A stretch of DNA of 64,000 nt from Clostridium sp. (GCA_031272895.1 JAISSW010000010.1:1-64000); one strand, 5' to 3'; positions 9,524-19,883 are shown, numbered from the stretch's first letter. Notes: generated by a model not told the origin, from the sequence alone. Numbers and translations are program-made.

Positions 9524-9538
9524 TGTTTTACCCTCCCC

Positions 9539-10363
9539 TTATTCTTTGTTAAGGTCCTGAAGCAGCTTTTTGTAGGCTTCAGGGTCTGTTTTGCGCAGGA
9601 ATTCCAGCTGAGAGGAAAGCTGCCTTGCCGTTGCTTCCTGCTGCAGCACAGCCTGCTCCAGTTGATAGGGAATACCGTGCTTGCGGCAGTAGTATTCCTC
9701 AAGGCTCATGCCCTCCGCACGGATTTTCGCCACATTTTCGTCTGCAATCACGTTTCCGCCGCGAATCATCAGCGCATGGTCAAACACATTTTCAAGGTCG
9801 TGTATTTGGTGAGTGGAAATAAGCATGGCGCTGCCCTTGGGGCGGTTGCTTAAAATTGTTTGCTTAATCTCTAAGCGAGCCGCCGCGTCAACGCCGCCAA
9901 GCGGCTCGTCCATTATGTAAAGCCTTGCCTCACGGCACATTGTCAGGGCAAGCATCAGCTTTTCTTGCATACCCTTGCTCATGCTTTTAACCGGCATACC
10001 CGGCTTAAGGTTGAAGGTCTTAAGGAAGTCATAGGCCTTTTCACGGTTAAAGTCCTTGAACAGCGAGGCGATTGTTTCAATGGCGTCCTTGGCGGTCATC
10101 CAATTCGCAATGTAGCTGTGCTCCGGCAGGTAAGCCACAATAGCCTTGCTTTCCACGCCGACGGGCAGACCGTCAATGCGCACCTCGCCGCTGTAATCAT
10201 GGATAAGACCCGTAAGGATTTTTAGCAGGGAGGTTTTGCCGCAGCCGTTAGGACCAAGCAAGCCGATGATTTGCCCGTCCTCCAGGTCAAACGAAACGTC
10301 GTGCAGAACCACAGTTTTGCCGTAGGACTTATAAAGGTTCTTTACGGAAATAATGTTGGACAT
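9539..10363 (-). CDS. ABC transporter ATP-binding protein
   Basis: Walker A GPNGCGKTS, signature-like MSKGMQEKLMLA, Walker B LYIMDEPLGGVD. Confidence 0.9.
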   Translation of the reverse strand: MSNIISVKNLYKSYGKTVVLHDVSFDLEDGQIIGLLGPNGCGKTSLLKILTGLIHDYSGEVRIDGLPVGVESKAIVAYLPEHSYIANWMTAKDAIETIASLFKDFNREKAYDFLKTFNLKPGMPVKSMSKGMQEKLMLALTMCREARLYIMDEPLGGVDAAARLEIKQTILSNRPKGSAMLISTHQIHDLENVFDHALMIRGGNVIADENVAKIRAEGMSLEEYYCRKHGIPYQLEQAVLQQEATARQLSSQLEFLRKTDPEAYKKLLQDLNKE

Positions 10364-10509
10364 AGTCGATTCCTCTCATGTGCAGGTAGGATGTAGGATA
10401 ATTCTTTAGCCTAAGCAAGCTAACTAACGCATTATATCACTTTTTTCACAAAATGAAAAGGGGGTAGAGGGCATATTTTGTAAATCTTCTGTGAATAAAA
10501 AACGAAGCT

Positions 10510-12213
10510 TCAGCCAAACAGATTCTCTTCAAGCTCGTCCAAGGGGTCCGGCTCCGCGGCGGACGGAGGAGCTGAGTCGCCGTCAATATTAAATTTTACG
10601 GCGCGGCCGCAGACCTTTTCCAGCGCCGATTCCAAGCAGGCGCTGTTGATTGGCGTAGCCGCAAGCAGAGGCAGCGCCGGGTGAGCCGCTTGAATAAAGC
10701 AGGTTTTGCCCTCAATACGGGCGCTTGAACCCTTAAGCAAAGGAGCAAGGGCAGGATTGTTTTGTCCCACAAGCTCCAACACCTGCGGCCAAAAATCCTC
10801 CGGCGCCGTAAAGGCTGAGGGCTTTACTGCCGGCGCAGCAGCCTCCTGTTCGGCAGGACCCACCGGCTTTTCCGCAATCTCGTCGTCGTGGCTTTGCGCC
10901 TTTTCGTCGGCTGCGGTGTCGGCCGCTGGGGCAAGGCTATCAAGCTCTGCGCCGTCCTTTTCCGGCTCAACGGGCGGGCTTTCAATTGCCGCGGGGGTAT
11001 CGTTACCGTCGTCCTTTGCCGGTGGCTTGCTTGGTGTAAAGTCGGCGGGCTTTACAGCTCTCTTGCCCTGCGTGGGGGCGGAGGTCTTCGGCGCTGCCGG
11101 CGGGGCGCTTTCCTCTGCCTGTGTCAGCTTAATAAGCACCAGCTCCATAAGCAGGCGCTTGCCGCTGTCGTACTTCATGGCGTTCAGCGTCTGCTCCAGC
11201 TCACGGATTGCGCGGATTGAGGCGGGAAGCGGGAACAGCTCGCCCTGCCGCTTGATTTCGTCGTATTCGCCCTGGGTGCAAACCACCAAATCCCGCGCGT
11301 CCTTTAGGGTACCCGTCAGCATAAGGTGCCGGAAGTGGAACAACAGCTCGGAGCAAAGGCGTTCCATGTCGCACGCGCCGGAATAAAGCGTATGCAGCAG
11401 ACGCAGGGCGCCTGCGGTGTCCTTTGCCGCAATGCAGTCCGTTAAGGTAAAAAGGTATGAGCGGTCGGCCACACCGGCGGCGCGGCTCACCGTTTCCTCG
11501 TCTATTGTCGTTCCCGCCCCTGTGCCGTCCGCGGCGGAGATTGCGCTATCCAACAAGGAAAGGGCGTCGCGCAGGGCGCCGTCGGCAATCCTTGCAATCA
11601 GCAGCGCGGCCTCTTGGGTAAGCGAAACCTTTTCCGCGGCGGCGACCTCATGCAGTCTTGCGGCAATTTCCTCCGGCAGTATGCGGCGGAAATCAAAGCG
11701 CTGGCAGCGGGAAAGTATTGTTGCGGGGATTTTGTGTACCTCTGTTGTTGCAAGAATGAAGATGACGTGCTCCGGCGGTTCCTCGAGCAGCTTAAGAAAG
11801 GCGTTGAAGGCACCGATTGACAGCATATGCACCTCGTCGATTATGTAAACACGGTGCTTTGCCCTTACCGGCGGGAAATCCGCCTCTTCCTTTAGCTCGC
11901 GGATATTGTCAACGCCGTTGTTGCTTGCCGCGTCAATCTCCGCAACATCCAAAATCGTGCCGTCAAGTATTCCCCTGCAGCAATCGCATTCGTTGCAGGG
12001 GTCGCCGTTAGGCAGAGGATTTTCGCAGTTAACAGCGCGGGACAGTATTTTTGCGCAGCTTGTTTTGCCGGTGCCTCGGCTGCCGGTGAACAGGTACGCG
12101 TGCGCCAAACGACCGCCCGTCAGCTCGGCGCTCAAGGCGTCGGTGACGTGCTTTTGCCCGGCAAGTTCCGCAAAGCGCTGCGGTCTGTATTGGCGGTAAA
12201 GAACCCTATACAC
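10510..12213 (-). CDS. dnaX: DNA polymerase III subunit gamma/tau
   Basis: MYRVLYRQYRPQRFAELAGQKHVTDAL; GSRGTGKTS; zinc cysteines CENPLPNGDPCNECDCC; DEVHMLS. Confidence 0.95.
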   Translation of the reverse strand: MYRVLYRQYRPQRFAELAGQKHVTDALSAELTGGRLAHAYLFTGSRGTGKTSCAKILSRAVNCENPLPNGDPCNECDCCRGILDGTILDVAEIDAASNNGVDNIRELKEEADFPPVRAKHRVYIIDEVHMLSIGAFNAFLKLLEEPPEHVIFILATTEVHKIPATILSRCQRFDFRRILPEEIAARLHEVAAAEKVSLTQEAALLIARIADGALRDALSLLDSAISAADGTGAGTTIDEETVSRAAGVADRSYLFTLTDCIAAKDTAGALRLLHTLYSGACDMERLCSELLFHFRHLMLTGTLKDARDLVVCTQGEYDEIKRQGELFPLPASIRAIRELEQTLNAMKYDSGKRLLMELVLIKLTQAEESAPPAAPKTSAPTQGKRAVKPADFTPSKPPAKDDGNDTPAAIESPPVEPEKDGAELDSLAPAADTAADEKAQSHDDEIAEKPVGPAEQEAAAPAVKPSAFTAPEDFWPQVLELVGQNNPALAPLLKGSSARIEGKTCFIQAAHPALPLLAATPINSACLESALEKVCGRAVKFNIDGDSAPPSAAEPDPLDELEENLFG

Positions 12214-12371
12214 GTTATTCGCTCCAAAATGACAGTGATATTAAGCTTAATTATACATGATTTTTAAGCCAAAAGCAACACGGCGGGTATACAAATCCGT
12301 TTTTTTTTGCTATACTATTAACCTAACGGCGGCTTGCCGTTGCGTTCAAACAAATAAGGGAGGAAAAGGAC

Positions 12372-12824
12372 TTGCCGCAGAACACCCCGTTAATACAAAA
12401 CCGCAAGGCATACCACGAGTTTTTTGTGCTTGAGTCAATCGAGTGCGGGATTGAGCTGCGCGGCACGGAGGTGAAAAGCCTGCGCCAGGGCAGGGCAAAC
12501 CTTAAGGACGCCTGGTGCTCCGTGGACAGAGAGGTGTATGTTAAGGGTATGCACATAAGCCCATACGAGCAGGGCAACCGTTTCAATACGGACCCGCTGC
12601 GCCCGCGCCGCCTGCTTCTGCACAGGCGCGAGATTAACCGCCTTGCGCTGGAGATAAAAAGGCAGGGCCTAACGCTGATTCCCTTGCGGCTTTATTTTAA
12701 GAAAGGCAGGGCAAAGATAGAGCTTGGGCTGTGCAAGGGTAAAAAGCTGCACGACAAGCGAGCCGTCGCCGCGGAAAAAGGAGCGAAAAGGGAGATGGAG
12801 AGAGCGGTTAAAAGCGCGCTTTAG
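12372..12824 (+). CDS. smpB: SsrA-binding protein
   Basis: NRKAYHEFFVLESIECGIELRGTEVKSLRQGRANLKDAW...LLLHRREI...LGLCKGKKLHDKR; TTG start after GGGAGGAAAAGG. Confidence 0.95.
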   Translation: MPQNTPLIQNRKAYHEFFVLESIECGIELRGTEVKSLRQGRANLKDAWCSVDREVYVKGMHISPYEQGNRFNTDPLRPRRLLLHRREINRLALEIKRQGLTLIPLRLYFKKGRAKIELGLCKGKKLHDKRAVAAEKGAKREMERAVKSAL

Positions 12825-12857
12825 CGTAACGCTTTGCAAATAGAGAAAAACACACAC

Positions 12858-12886
12858 TTTACAAAACAGGAAAAATCCGCTATACT
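12858..12886 (+). promoter_or_regulatory. Candidate promoter TTTACA-N17-TATACT
   Basis: Near-consensus boxes with 17-nt spacing upstream of the 12933 CDS. Confidence 0.5.
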
Positions 12887-12932
12887 AAAGCGCGGCAAGG
12901 ACTTTATTTTTTTCGGCGTTGGAGGAAAGGAT

Positions 12933-13400
12933 ATGGAGTACACAATAGAAAGGGCGGACAGCACCGTGCCGGAGCTGCAGGAGGAAAAACAACGGCTCAG
13001 TGGCAAGGCGTTGTGGTATGCCGTGTTGGCGTATGTGGGGCCGCTTTGGCTGCTCGGTATGTTTGATAGGGGGCTGAAGCACAAAAAGGAGCTGCGTTTC
13101 CATGTGGGGCAGGGTATGATTCTGACAGCCGCGTGGCTTGCGGTGTTTTGCATTGTGGGCTTGGGCGGTGCCGGGCTTGGGCTGCTTATTGCGAAGCTCA
13201 CGGGCATTTCCTTTGAGGACGGATTTAAGTTTGCGGCGGACGCCTACTTTTTCCCGGCGGTTTGGGCGGTGCTGCTGGAGCTTACCCTTTTGGTGCTGGC
13301 GGTTATTTTGTTTGTGCTTACCGTTAAGGGTATAATCAGCGCGGCAAAAGGAAAAAATGTTAAGCTGCCCATAATCGGCAAGTTTGCTTTTTATAAGTAA
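12933..13400 (+). CDS. Membrane protein (DUF4870-like)
   Basis: RBS GGAGGAAAGG before ATG 12933; three hydrophobic segments; HKKELRFHVGQGMIL. Confidence 0.6.
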   Translation: MEYTIERADSTVPELQEEKQRLSGKALWYAVLAYVGPLWLLGMFDRGLKHKKELRFHVGQGMILTAAWLAVFCIVGLGGAGLGLLIAKLTGISFEDGFKFAADAYFFPAVWAVLLELTLLVLAVILFVLTVKGIISAAKGKNVKLPIIGKFAFYK

Positions 13401-13419
13401 GGAACGGGAAGACCGGCTA

Positions 13420-14346
13420 ATGACTGAGGAACAGCGGATAAAGCGCATACGCGCAGCCTCAACAGGGTGCTTGTTTTTAACGGCACTGATTTGGGGCTTT
13501 GCTTTCGTTGCCCAAATGAGCGGCACAAGCACCATGGGAGCGCTCACCTTTAACGGGGTGCGCTTTGTTTTGGGCGCCCTTGCGCTTATACCCGTCACAC
13601 TGCTGTTTGAAAAAGGCAAAAGCGACAAAAAGGAACGCCGCGACACCTTGCTCTACGGCGCGGCGGCGGGCACGGTGCTTTGCCTTGCCGCAAACCTGCA
13701 GCAGTTTGGTATTGACCTTACCCACTCGCCGGCGCGGGCGGGCTTTATTACCGGGCTGTATATGATTGTCGTCCCCGTGGCGGGCATCTTCCTTAAAAGG
13801 AAAACGACGGTCTTTACCTGGATTGGGGCGCTGTTTGCTCTGTGCGGGCTCTACGTCCTTAGCACGGGCGAGAGCGGCGGCTCGGTCAGCAAGGCGGACA
13901 TGACCAAGGGACAGCTTTTTTTGTTGGCGGGGGTTGTTTTTTGGGCGGCGCACATTCTTGTTGTGGACGGCGCCGGGGGAAAGGTGCGCCCGCTTAGGTT
14001 CTCCATGGCGCAGTTTTGGGTTTGCGCAATCGAAAGCCTTGCCGTCGCAGCCTTCACGGAGGACATAAGCGTGGAGGGCATAATGGGCGGCGCGCTGCCA
14101 ATCCTTTATTGCGGGCTGCTGAGCGTTGGGGTGGCATATACGCTCCAGGTGGTGGGGCAGCGCCATGTTGAGCCGGCGCGTGCCTCGGTTATATTCTCAA
14201 TGGAAACTTTATTTTCCGCGCTCGGAGAGATACTGCTGCTGCACAAATTCCTGCCGCCGGTCGGTTATATCGGCTGTGCGCTGATTTTTGCCGGCATAAT
14301 TTTCGCCCAGCTTAAGCCAAGGCAAAAAGCCGCAAAAAACTTTTGA
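13420..14346 (+). CDS. DMT-family (EamA) transporter
   Basis: ATG 13420 MTEEQRIKRIRAASTGCLFLTALIWGFAFVAQ; ~10 TM; VEPARASVIFSMETLFSALGE. Confidence 0.85.
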   Translation: MTEEQRIKRIRAASTGCLFLTALIWGFAFVAQMSGTSTMGALTFNGVRFVLGALALIPVTLLFEKGKSDKKERRDTLLYGAAAGTVLCLAANLQQFGIDLTHSPARAGFITGLYMIVVPVAGIFLKRKTTVFTWIGALFALCGLYVLSTGESGGSVSKADMTKGQLFLLAGVVFWAAHILVVDGAGGKVRPLRFSMAQFWVCAIESLAVAAFTEDISVEGIMGGALPILYCGLLSVGVAYTLQVVGQRHVEPARASVIFSMETLFSALGEILLLHKFLPPVGYIGCALIFAGIIFAQLKPRQKAAKNF

Positions 14347-14353
14347 AAACCCC

Positions 14354-14382
14354 TTGACAAGCGAGTAGTTTTGCAGTATAAT
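14354..14382 (+). promoter_or_regulatory. Consensus promoter TTGACA-N17-TATAAT of the S10 operon
   Basis: Perfect -35 and -10 hexamers, 17-nt spacer, ~285 nt upstream of rpsJ. Confidence 0.85.
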
Positions 14383-14389
14383 AATGCGG

Positions 14390-14667
14390 TTGCTGTGTAA
14401 AACGGCAAGCATGGCGTTGACGCGGGAGATGGCCGCGCCGGGTTCGCAGTCCGGCAGCGGGAAACTCACGCCGAGCAATGTCCGATTCAAAAACCGGGCG
14501 AACAGACTGCGGAAACAGCGGGGACAGGCTATGCCTGCCGGTCGTTGTGACCTTAAGCAGTCCTGCGAAACGCCGGGGCAATTCTCGGTATTTTTTACCG
14601 GAAACGAGATGGATGCCCGGCACTGTAGCAAGTAAGCGCTCCGCCCAAGAAATTCAGGAGGCAAGCA
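14390..14667 (+). promoter_or_regulatory. Long structured 5' leader of the S10 operon
   Basis: ~275-nt non-coding leader with multiple inverted repeats (e.g. CAGGC-TAT-GCCTG 14525-14537; GTTCGC/GCGAAC; GCAGTC/GACTGC). Confidence 0.5.
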
Positions 14668-14973
14668 ATGGCAAACAAAGTCAGAATCCGCTTAAAGGGC
14701 TATGACCACAATGTTGTGGATAAGGCCGCTGAGCAAATCGTCGAGGCCGCAAAGCGCGGCAACGCACAGGTGGCGGGACCGGTTCCCCTGCCCACGGAGA
14801 AGGAAATCGTCACAATCCTCCGCGCAGTCCACAAATATAAGGACAGCCGTGAGCAGTTTGAGCAGCGCACACACAAGCGCCTGATTGACGTTATCGCTCC
14901 CAGTCAAAAGACCGTTGAGGCACTGACCAATCTTCAGCTGCCCGCCGGCGTGGAAATCGAAATCAAGCTCTAA
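14668..14973 (+). CDS. rpsJ: 30S ribosomal protein S10
   Basis: [23 protein letters not shown]...[39 protein letters not shown]. Confidence 0.97.
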   Translation: MANKVRIRLKGYDHNVVDKAAEQIVEAAKRGNAQVAGPVPLPTEKEIVTILRAVHKYKDSREQFEQRTHKRLIDVIAPSQKTVEALTNLQLPAGVEIEIKL

Positions 14974-15077
14974 GGAGCCTTGATAGGGGAGGAATCCCCA
15001 AGCATTCATCGGCGCCCGCAAGGACGAAATGCTCAAGTTGGGCACAGCCCAACCAATAAGCAAGGAGGAAAACCCGA

Positions 15078-15728
15078 ATGGCAAAAGGCATCATCGGAAA
15101 GAAAATCGGCATGACGCAGATTTTCGACCCAAGCGGCAAGGTTGTTCCTGTTACGGTCATCGAAGCAGGTCCATGCCCTGTCGTGCAGGTCAAAACACTG
15201 GAAAACGACGGCTACGAGGCAGTGCAGCTCGGCTTTGGCTACAAAAAGCCCGCACGCACAACAAAGCCCCTCAAGGGACACTTCGACAAGGCGAACACTT
15301 CGCCGGCGCAAGCCCTGCGTGAATTCCGTATTAACGGCAGCGCGGATTGGCTGCCCGAAGCAGGAAAGCCCGTCAAGGCGGACGCGTTCGCGCAAGGCGA
15401 ATATGTGGACGTGGTAGGCACAAGCAAGGGCAAGGGTACTGCCGGCGCAATCAAACGCTGGAACTTCAGCCGCCTTAAGGAATCCCACGGCACAGGACCT
15501 GTTGCGCGCCACGCCGGCTCGCTGGGCGCTTGCTCAGACCCCTCGCGCGTGTTCAAGGGCAAAAAGCTTGCAGGACACCTTGGCCACGAGCGTGTCACTA
15601 TCCAAAACCTTACCGTTGTAAAGGTTGACGCAGAGCACAACCTGATTGCAATCAAGGGCGCGGTGCCCGGACCAAAGGGCGGCGTTGTGCTTATCCGCTC
15701 AGCCGTCAAGAAAGGAGGCGCTAAATAA
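15078..15728 (+). CDS. rplC: 50S ribosomal protein L3
   Basis: [44 protein letters not shown]. Confidence 0.97.
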   Translation: MAKGIIGKKIGMTQIFDPSGKVVPVTVIEAGPCPVVQVKTLENDGYEAVQLGFGYKKPARTTKPLKGHFDKANTSPAQALREFRINGSADWLPEAGKPVKADAFAQGEYVDVVGTSKGKGTAGAIKRWNFSRLKESHGTGPVARHAGSLGACSDPSRVFKGKKLAGHLGHERVTIQNLTVVKVDAEHNLIAIKGAVPGPKGGVVLIRSAVKKGGAK

Positions 15729-16351
15729 TGCCAAGCGTAAAAGTCCTTAATCAGGCGGGCAAAGAGGTTGGAGAAATCGAGCTTAACGACGCAGTTTTCG
15801 GCATTGAGCCAAGCGTCCCCGCAATGCACCTTTGCGTGCTTGCTTATTTAGCAAACCGCAGGCAGGGCACACAGTCCACACTCACCCGCGCGGAGGTAAG
15901 CGGCGGCGGCAAAAAGCCGTGGCGCCAAAAGGGTACAGGCCGCGCACGTCAGGGCAGCACCCGCTCCCCGCAGTGGAAGCACGGCGGTATTGCCCACGGA
16001 CCCAAGCCGCGCAAATATAAGCTGGACGTTAACAAAAAGGTTCGTCAACTTGCAATCCGCAGCGCGCTTTCAAGCAAGGTAGCCTCCGAAGACTTCGTTG
16101 TTCTTGACGAGCTTAAGCTGGAAGAAATTAAGACCAAGGAAATCGCAAAGGTTATCGAAGCAATCGACGCGGGCAAAAAAGTGCTGTTCGTCCTTGCGGA
16201 CAACGACAACAAAATCTACCGCTCCGCACGCAATATCCCCGGCACCAACGTCGACGCGGTCATAGGCATTAACGTCTACGATATCCTTAACGCCGACACG
16301 GTCGTTGCGGTTAAGAGCGCTGTTGAAAAGCTTGAGGAGGTGTACGCATGA
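15728..16351 (+). CDS. rplD: 50S ribosomal protein L4
   Basis: GTQSTLTRAEVSGGGKKPWRQKGTGRARQGSTRSPQWKHGG. Confidence 0.97.
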   Translation: MPSVKVLNQAGKEVGEIELNDAVFGIEPSVPAMHLCVLAYLANRRQGTQSTLTRAEVSGGGKKPWRQKGTGRARQGSTRSPQWKHGGIAHGPKPRKYKLDVNKKVRQLAIRSALSSKVASEDFVVLDELKLEEIKTKEIAKVIEAIDAGKKVLFVLADNDNKIYRSARNIPGTNVDAVIGINVYDILNADTVVAVKSAVEKLEEVYA

Positions 16352-16644
16352 GTACGTTTGCACAGGACGTAATCCTGCGTCCCATTATTACAGAGGCGTC
16401 CATGGACGGCATTGCGCAGAAGAAATACACCTTTGCGGTCGCCAAGGACGCGAACAAGGTCGAAATCGCCAAGGCGGTTGAAGAGCTGTTCAAGGTGGAG
16501 GTCGCCAAGGTCAACACCCTGCGCGTCAGCGGTAAGCTGCGCCGCTACGGTAAGTACCAGGGCTACAAGCCTTCATGGAAGAAAGCAATAGTCACGCTCA
16601 CGGAGGGCTCAGGCACAATTGAGTTCTTTGAGGGCATGGTGTAA
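16348..16644 (+). CDS. rplW: 50S ribosomal protein L23
   Basis: DVILRPIITEASMDGIAQKKYTFAV; position between rplD and rplB. Confidence 0.95.
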   Translation: MSTFAQDVILRPIITEASMDGIAQKKYTFAVAKDANKVEIAKAVEELFKVEVAKVNTLRVSGKLRRYGKYQGYKPSWKKAIVTLTEGSGTIEFFEGMV

Positions 16645-16661
16645 AGGAGGGAGCTTAACAA

Positions 16662-17495
16662 ATGGCGATTCGTTTTTATAAGCCGACGACCAACGCCCGC
16701 CGTAATATGTCCACCACGGACTATTCCGGACTGAGCAAGGTGGCGCCGGAAAAAAGCCTGCTTGAGCCCCTTAAGAAGAACAGCGGGCGCAACAGCTACG
16801 GGCGCATAACGGTGCGCCACCGCGGGGGCGGCAACCGCCGCAAATACCGCGTGATTGACTTCAAGCGCGACAAAGCGGACATCACCGCAAATGTGGTAAG
16901 CTTGGAATATGACCCCAACCGTTCGGCGCACATTGCGCTGCTGGAATACGCGGACGGCGAGAAGCGCTACATTCTTGCCCCGCAAGGGCTTAAGGTTGGC
17001 GACACGGTCGTCAGCGGAGAGGGAGCGGACATTAAGCCGGGCAATGCCCTGCCGCTGTCCAATATCCCTACGGGTACGGTTATCCACAACGTGGAGCTTT
17101 ATCCCGGCCGCGGCGGTCAGCTCACAAGGGCTGCGGGCGTGAGCGCACAGCTCATGGCAAAAGAGGGCGCCTACGCACTCATACGCTTGCCAAGCGGAGA
17201 GCTTCGCAACGTGCCGTCAAAGTGCTACGCCACAATCGGTCAGGTTGGCAACATTGACCACGAGAACGTGAAGCTTGGTAAGGCGGGACGCAAGCGCAAC
17301 ATGGGTTGGCGTCCGCAGGTCAGGGGCAGCGTAATGAACCCCTGTGACCACCCGCACGGCGGCGGCGAGGGCAAAAGCCCAATCGGCCGTCCCGGACCGG
17401 TTACCCCGTGGGGCAAGCCGGCGTTGGGCTACAAGACTCGCGGCAAGAAAAAGGCATCGGATAAAATGATTATCCGCCGCCGCAACGCCAAATAA
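16662..17495 (+). CDS. rplB: 50S ribosomal protein L2
   Basis: [11 protein letters not shown]...[21 protein letters not shown]...[18 protein letters not shown]. Confidence 0.97.
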   Translation: MAIRFYKPTTNARRNMSTTDYSGLSKVAPEKSLLEPLKKNSGRNSYGRITVRHRGGGNRRKYRVIDFKRDKADITANVVSLEYDPNRSAHIALLEYADGEKRYILAPQGLKVGDTVVSGEGADIKPGNALPLSNIPTGTVIHNVELYPGRGGQLTRAAGVSAQLMAKEGAYALIRLPSGELRNVPSKCYATIGQVGNIDHENVKLGKAGRKRNMGWRPQVRGSVMNPCDHPHGGGEGKSPIGRPGPVTPWGKPALGYKTRGKKKASDKMIIRRRNAK

Positions 17496-17515
17496 CAGGG
17501 AAGGAGTACACAAAA

Positions 17516-17794
17516 ATGAGCCGAAGCCTCAAAAAAGGACCTTTTGTACAGCCTAAGCTGCTCCAAAGAGTCCAAGCGATGAACGAGAGCGGTCAAAAGC
17601 AGGTACTCAAAACCTGGAGCCGCGCCTCAACAATTTTCCCCGACTTTGTGGGGCACACTTTTGCAGTCCATGACGGTCGCAAGCACGTTCCCGTGTATGT
17701 TACCGAGGATATGGTAGGCCATAAGCTGGGCGAATTCGCCCCCACACGGACGTTCCGCGGGCACGCGGGCTCCAAGACCACTAAGGGTCGTTAA
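17516..17794 (+). CDS. rpsS: 30S ribosomal protein S19
   Basis: [16 protein letters not shown]...[30 protein letters not shown]. Confidence 0.97.
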   Translation: MSRSLKKGPFVQPKLLQRVQAMNESGQKQVLKTWSRASTIFPDFVGHTFAVHDGRKHVPVYVTEDMVGHKLGEFAPTRTFRGHAGSKTTKGR

Positions 17795-17811
17795 GAAAGG
17801 AGTGCGTGACC

Positions 17812-18156
17812 ATGGCAACTGCAAAAGCAAGTGCAACCTACATCAGAATGAGCCCGCGCAAGGTTAAGATTGTGCTGGACCTCATAAGGAACCAAAGCGC
17901 CGAAAAAGCGCTGGCAATCCTCAAGTTTACGCCAAACGCGGCGGCGGAGCCGGTACTGAAAGTGCTGAAGTCCGCAATCGCAAACGCGGAAACGAACCAC
18001 AATATGGATGCCGAGGAGCTTTACGTTTCCGAGGCGGCGGTGGGGCAGGGTCCCACGCTAAAGCGAATCCAAGCCCGCGCCCGCGGACGCTCGGACCGCG
18101 TACTGAAGAAAACAAGCCACATTTATCTCACCGTTGCCGACGGCAACGACGAATAG
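17812..18156 (+). CDS. rplV: 50S ribosomal protein L22
   Basis: ATAKASATYIRMSPRKVKIVLDLIR; operon position. Confidence 0.96.
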   Translation: MATAKASATYIRMSPRKVKIVLDLIRNQSAEKALAILKFTPNAAAEPVLKVLKSAIANAETNHNMDAEELYVSEAAVGQGPTLKRIQARARGRSDRVLKKTSHIYLTVADGNDE

Positions 18157-18173
18157 TCTGAAAGGAGGAAACA

Positions 18174-18968
18174 ATGGGTCAGAAAGTTAACCCCACCGGT
18201 CTGCGAATCGGCGTAATCCAAAACTGGGAATCCCGTTGGTATGCCGCGGACAAGAATTTCGGTTCCCTCCTTGTGGAGGACTACAAGCTGCGTGAATACC
18301 TGCTCAAGCTCCTTAAGCCCGCCGGTGTGCCGAAGATTGAAATTGAGCGCACACCCCAGCGTGTAAATATCACAATCCACTGCGCAAAGCCCGGTCTTGT
18401 TATCGGCAGGCAGGGGGCGGATATAGACAAGCTTAAGGCAATTTGCCAAAAGCGCCTTGACGGCAAGGACGTCCACCTTAATATAGTGGAAATCCGTACG
18501 CCGGATCTGAACGCAACCTTGGTTGCGCAGTCCGTTGCAAGCGCACTGGAACGCCGTGTAAGCTTCCGCCGCGCGCTTAAGCAGGCAATCGGCCGCACAA
18601 TGAAGCTGGGAGCAAAGGGGATTAAAACCCAAGTAAGCGGACGCCTTGGCGGAGCGGAAATCGCCCGCACAGAGCATTACCACGAGGGGACAATCCCGCT
18701 GCAAACCCTGCGTGCGGACATTGACTATGGCTTTGCGGAGGCGCACACCACCTACGGCGTAATCGGCGTAAAGGTGTGGATTTACAGGGGCGAGGTGCTC
18801 AACGCCAAAAACGCTCTTGCGCCAAGGACGTACGATGAACCGCGCCGCCGCGACGACCGTAACCGCCGTCCGCGCGACGACAGAAGGGCTCAAGGCGACC
18901 GCCGCCCCGGCGGTGACCGCAGGCCGCCACGCGGCGACAGAGCCCCAAGGCAAGGAGGTGCCCGATAA
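18174..18968 (+). CDS. rpsC: 30S ribosomal protein S3 with Arg/Asp-rich C-terminal extension
   Basis: [24 protein letters not shown]; extended tail [37 protein letters not shown]. Confidence 0.97.
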   Translation: MGQKVNPTGLRIGVIQNWESRWYAADKNFGSLLVEDYKLREYLLKLLKPAGVPKIEIERTPQRVNITIHCAKPGLVIGRQGADIDKLKAICQKRLDGKDVHLNIVEIRTPDLNATLVAQSVASALERRVSFRRALKQAIGRTMKLGAKGIKTQVSGRLGGAEIARTEHYHEGTIPLQTLRADIDYGFAEAHTTYGVIGVKVWIYRGEVLNAKNALAPRTYDEPRRRDDRNRRPRDDRRAQGDRRPGGDRRPPRGDRAPRQGGAR

Positions 18969-18973
18969 TGTTG

Positions 18974-19393
18974 ATGCCAAAACGCGTTAAGCACCGTAAG
19001 CAGCAGCGCGGACGCCTTAAGGGCAAAGCGTTGCGGGGCAACAAGGTCAACTACGGTGATTTCGGTTTGGTGGCGCTGGAGCCCTCATGGATTACAGCAA
19101 ACCAAATTGAGGCGGCCCGTATTGCAATGACACGCTGCATTAAGCGCGGCGGTCAGGTCTGGATTAAAATCTTTCCGGATAAGCCAATCACGGAAAAGCC
19201 CGCCGAAACCCGAATGGGTTCAGGTAAGGGCAGCCCGGAATACTGGGTTGCAGTGGTTAAGCCCGGCCGCGTGATGTTTGAAATCGCGGGCGTGGATAAG
19301 GAACTTGCAAGGGAAGCTATGCGCTTGGCGGCAAACAAGCTGCCAATCAAGTGCAAGTTTGTAACTAAGGAAGAACAGGAGGGCGCGCAATGA
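18974..19393 (+). CDS. rplP: 50S ribosomal protein L16
   Basis: [23 protein letters not shown]. Confidence 0.96.
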   Translation: MPKRVKHRKQQRGRLKGKALRGNKVNYGDFGLVALEPSWITANQIEAARIAMTRCIKRGGQVWIKIFPDKPITEKPAETRMGSGKGSPEYWVAVVKPGRVMFEIAGVDKELAREAMRLAANKLPIKCKFVTKEEQEGAQ

Positions 19394-19593
19394 AGGCAGA
19401 AGAACTGCGCAAGCTCTCAGACGCCGAGCTGAGCAAAAAGCTCACGGAGCTGAAAGACGAGCTTTTCAAGCTGCGCTTTCAGGCGGCAATCAATCAGCTT
19501 GATAACCCAATGCGCATAAGCGCGGTGAAGAAAGACATTGCCCGCGTCATGACCGTTCAGCGCGATAAAGCGCTCCACGGCGCAGAAGTCTGA
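19390..19593 (+). CDS. rpmC: 50S ribosomal protein L29
   Basis: [43 protein letters not shown]. Confidence 0.96.
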   Translation: MKAEELRKLSDAELSKKLTELKDELFKLRFQAAINQLDNPMRISAVKKDIARVMTVQRDKALHGAEV

Positions 19594-19610
19594 GCAGGAG
19601 GGACAGGACA

Positions 19611-19868
19611 ATGGAAGAAAGAAACCTTCGTAAAACACGGGTAGGCACCGTCGTGAGCGACAAGATGGACAAAACCGTCGTCGTCGCAGTCAAGGACAAG
19701 GTCCGCCACCCGCTTTACAAAAAAATCGTTAACCGCACGGTGCGGTTCAAGGCACACGACGAGCAAAACAGCTGCGGAGTGGGCGACAGAGTGGAAATTA
19801 TGGAAACCCGCCCGCTCAGCAAGGATAAGCGCTGGCGCGTGGTCACCATAATCGAAAAAGCTAAGTAA
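19611..19868 (+). CDS. rpsQ: 30S ribosomal protein S17
   Basis: [24 protein letters not shown]. Confidence 0.96.
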   Translation: MEERNLRKTRVGTVVSDKMDKTVVVAVKDKVRHPLYKKIVNRTVRFKAHDEQNSCGVGDRVEIMETRPLSKDKRWRVVTIIEKAK

Positions 19869-19883
19869 GGAGGTCGGCAAGCT

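Noticed and set aside
12825-12932. Possible ssrA (tmRNA) next to smpB
   Set aside because: The ~108-nt gap holds only a promoter and RBS for the next gene; no tmRNA-like termini or tag reading frame seen.
12885-13646. 253-aa minus-strand ORF opposite the 12933 membrane protein and DMT transporter
   Set aside because: The + strand frames have RBS and TM patterns; the minus translation is Lys/Arg/Gln-rich without motifs.
14436-14456. tRNA T-arm-like sequence CCGGG-TTCGCAG-TCCGG in the S10 leader
   Set aside because: The loop lacks the conserved A58, and no matching acceptor, D-arm or anticodon arm could be laid out around it.
18123-18980. 285-aa minus-strand ORF opposite rpsC
   Set aside because: Antisense to S3 with no RBS or recognisable domain; a by-product of codon bias.
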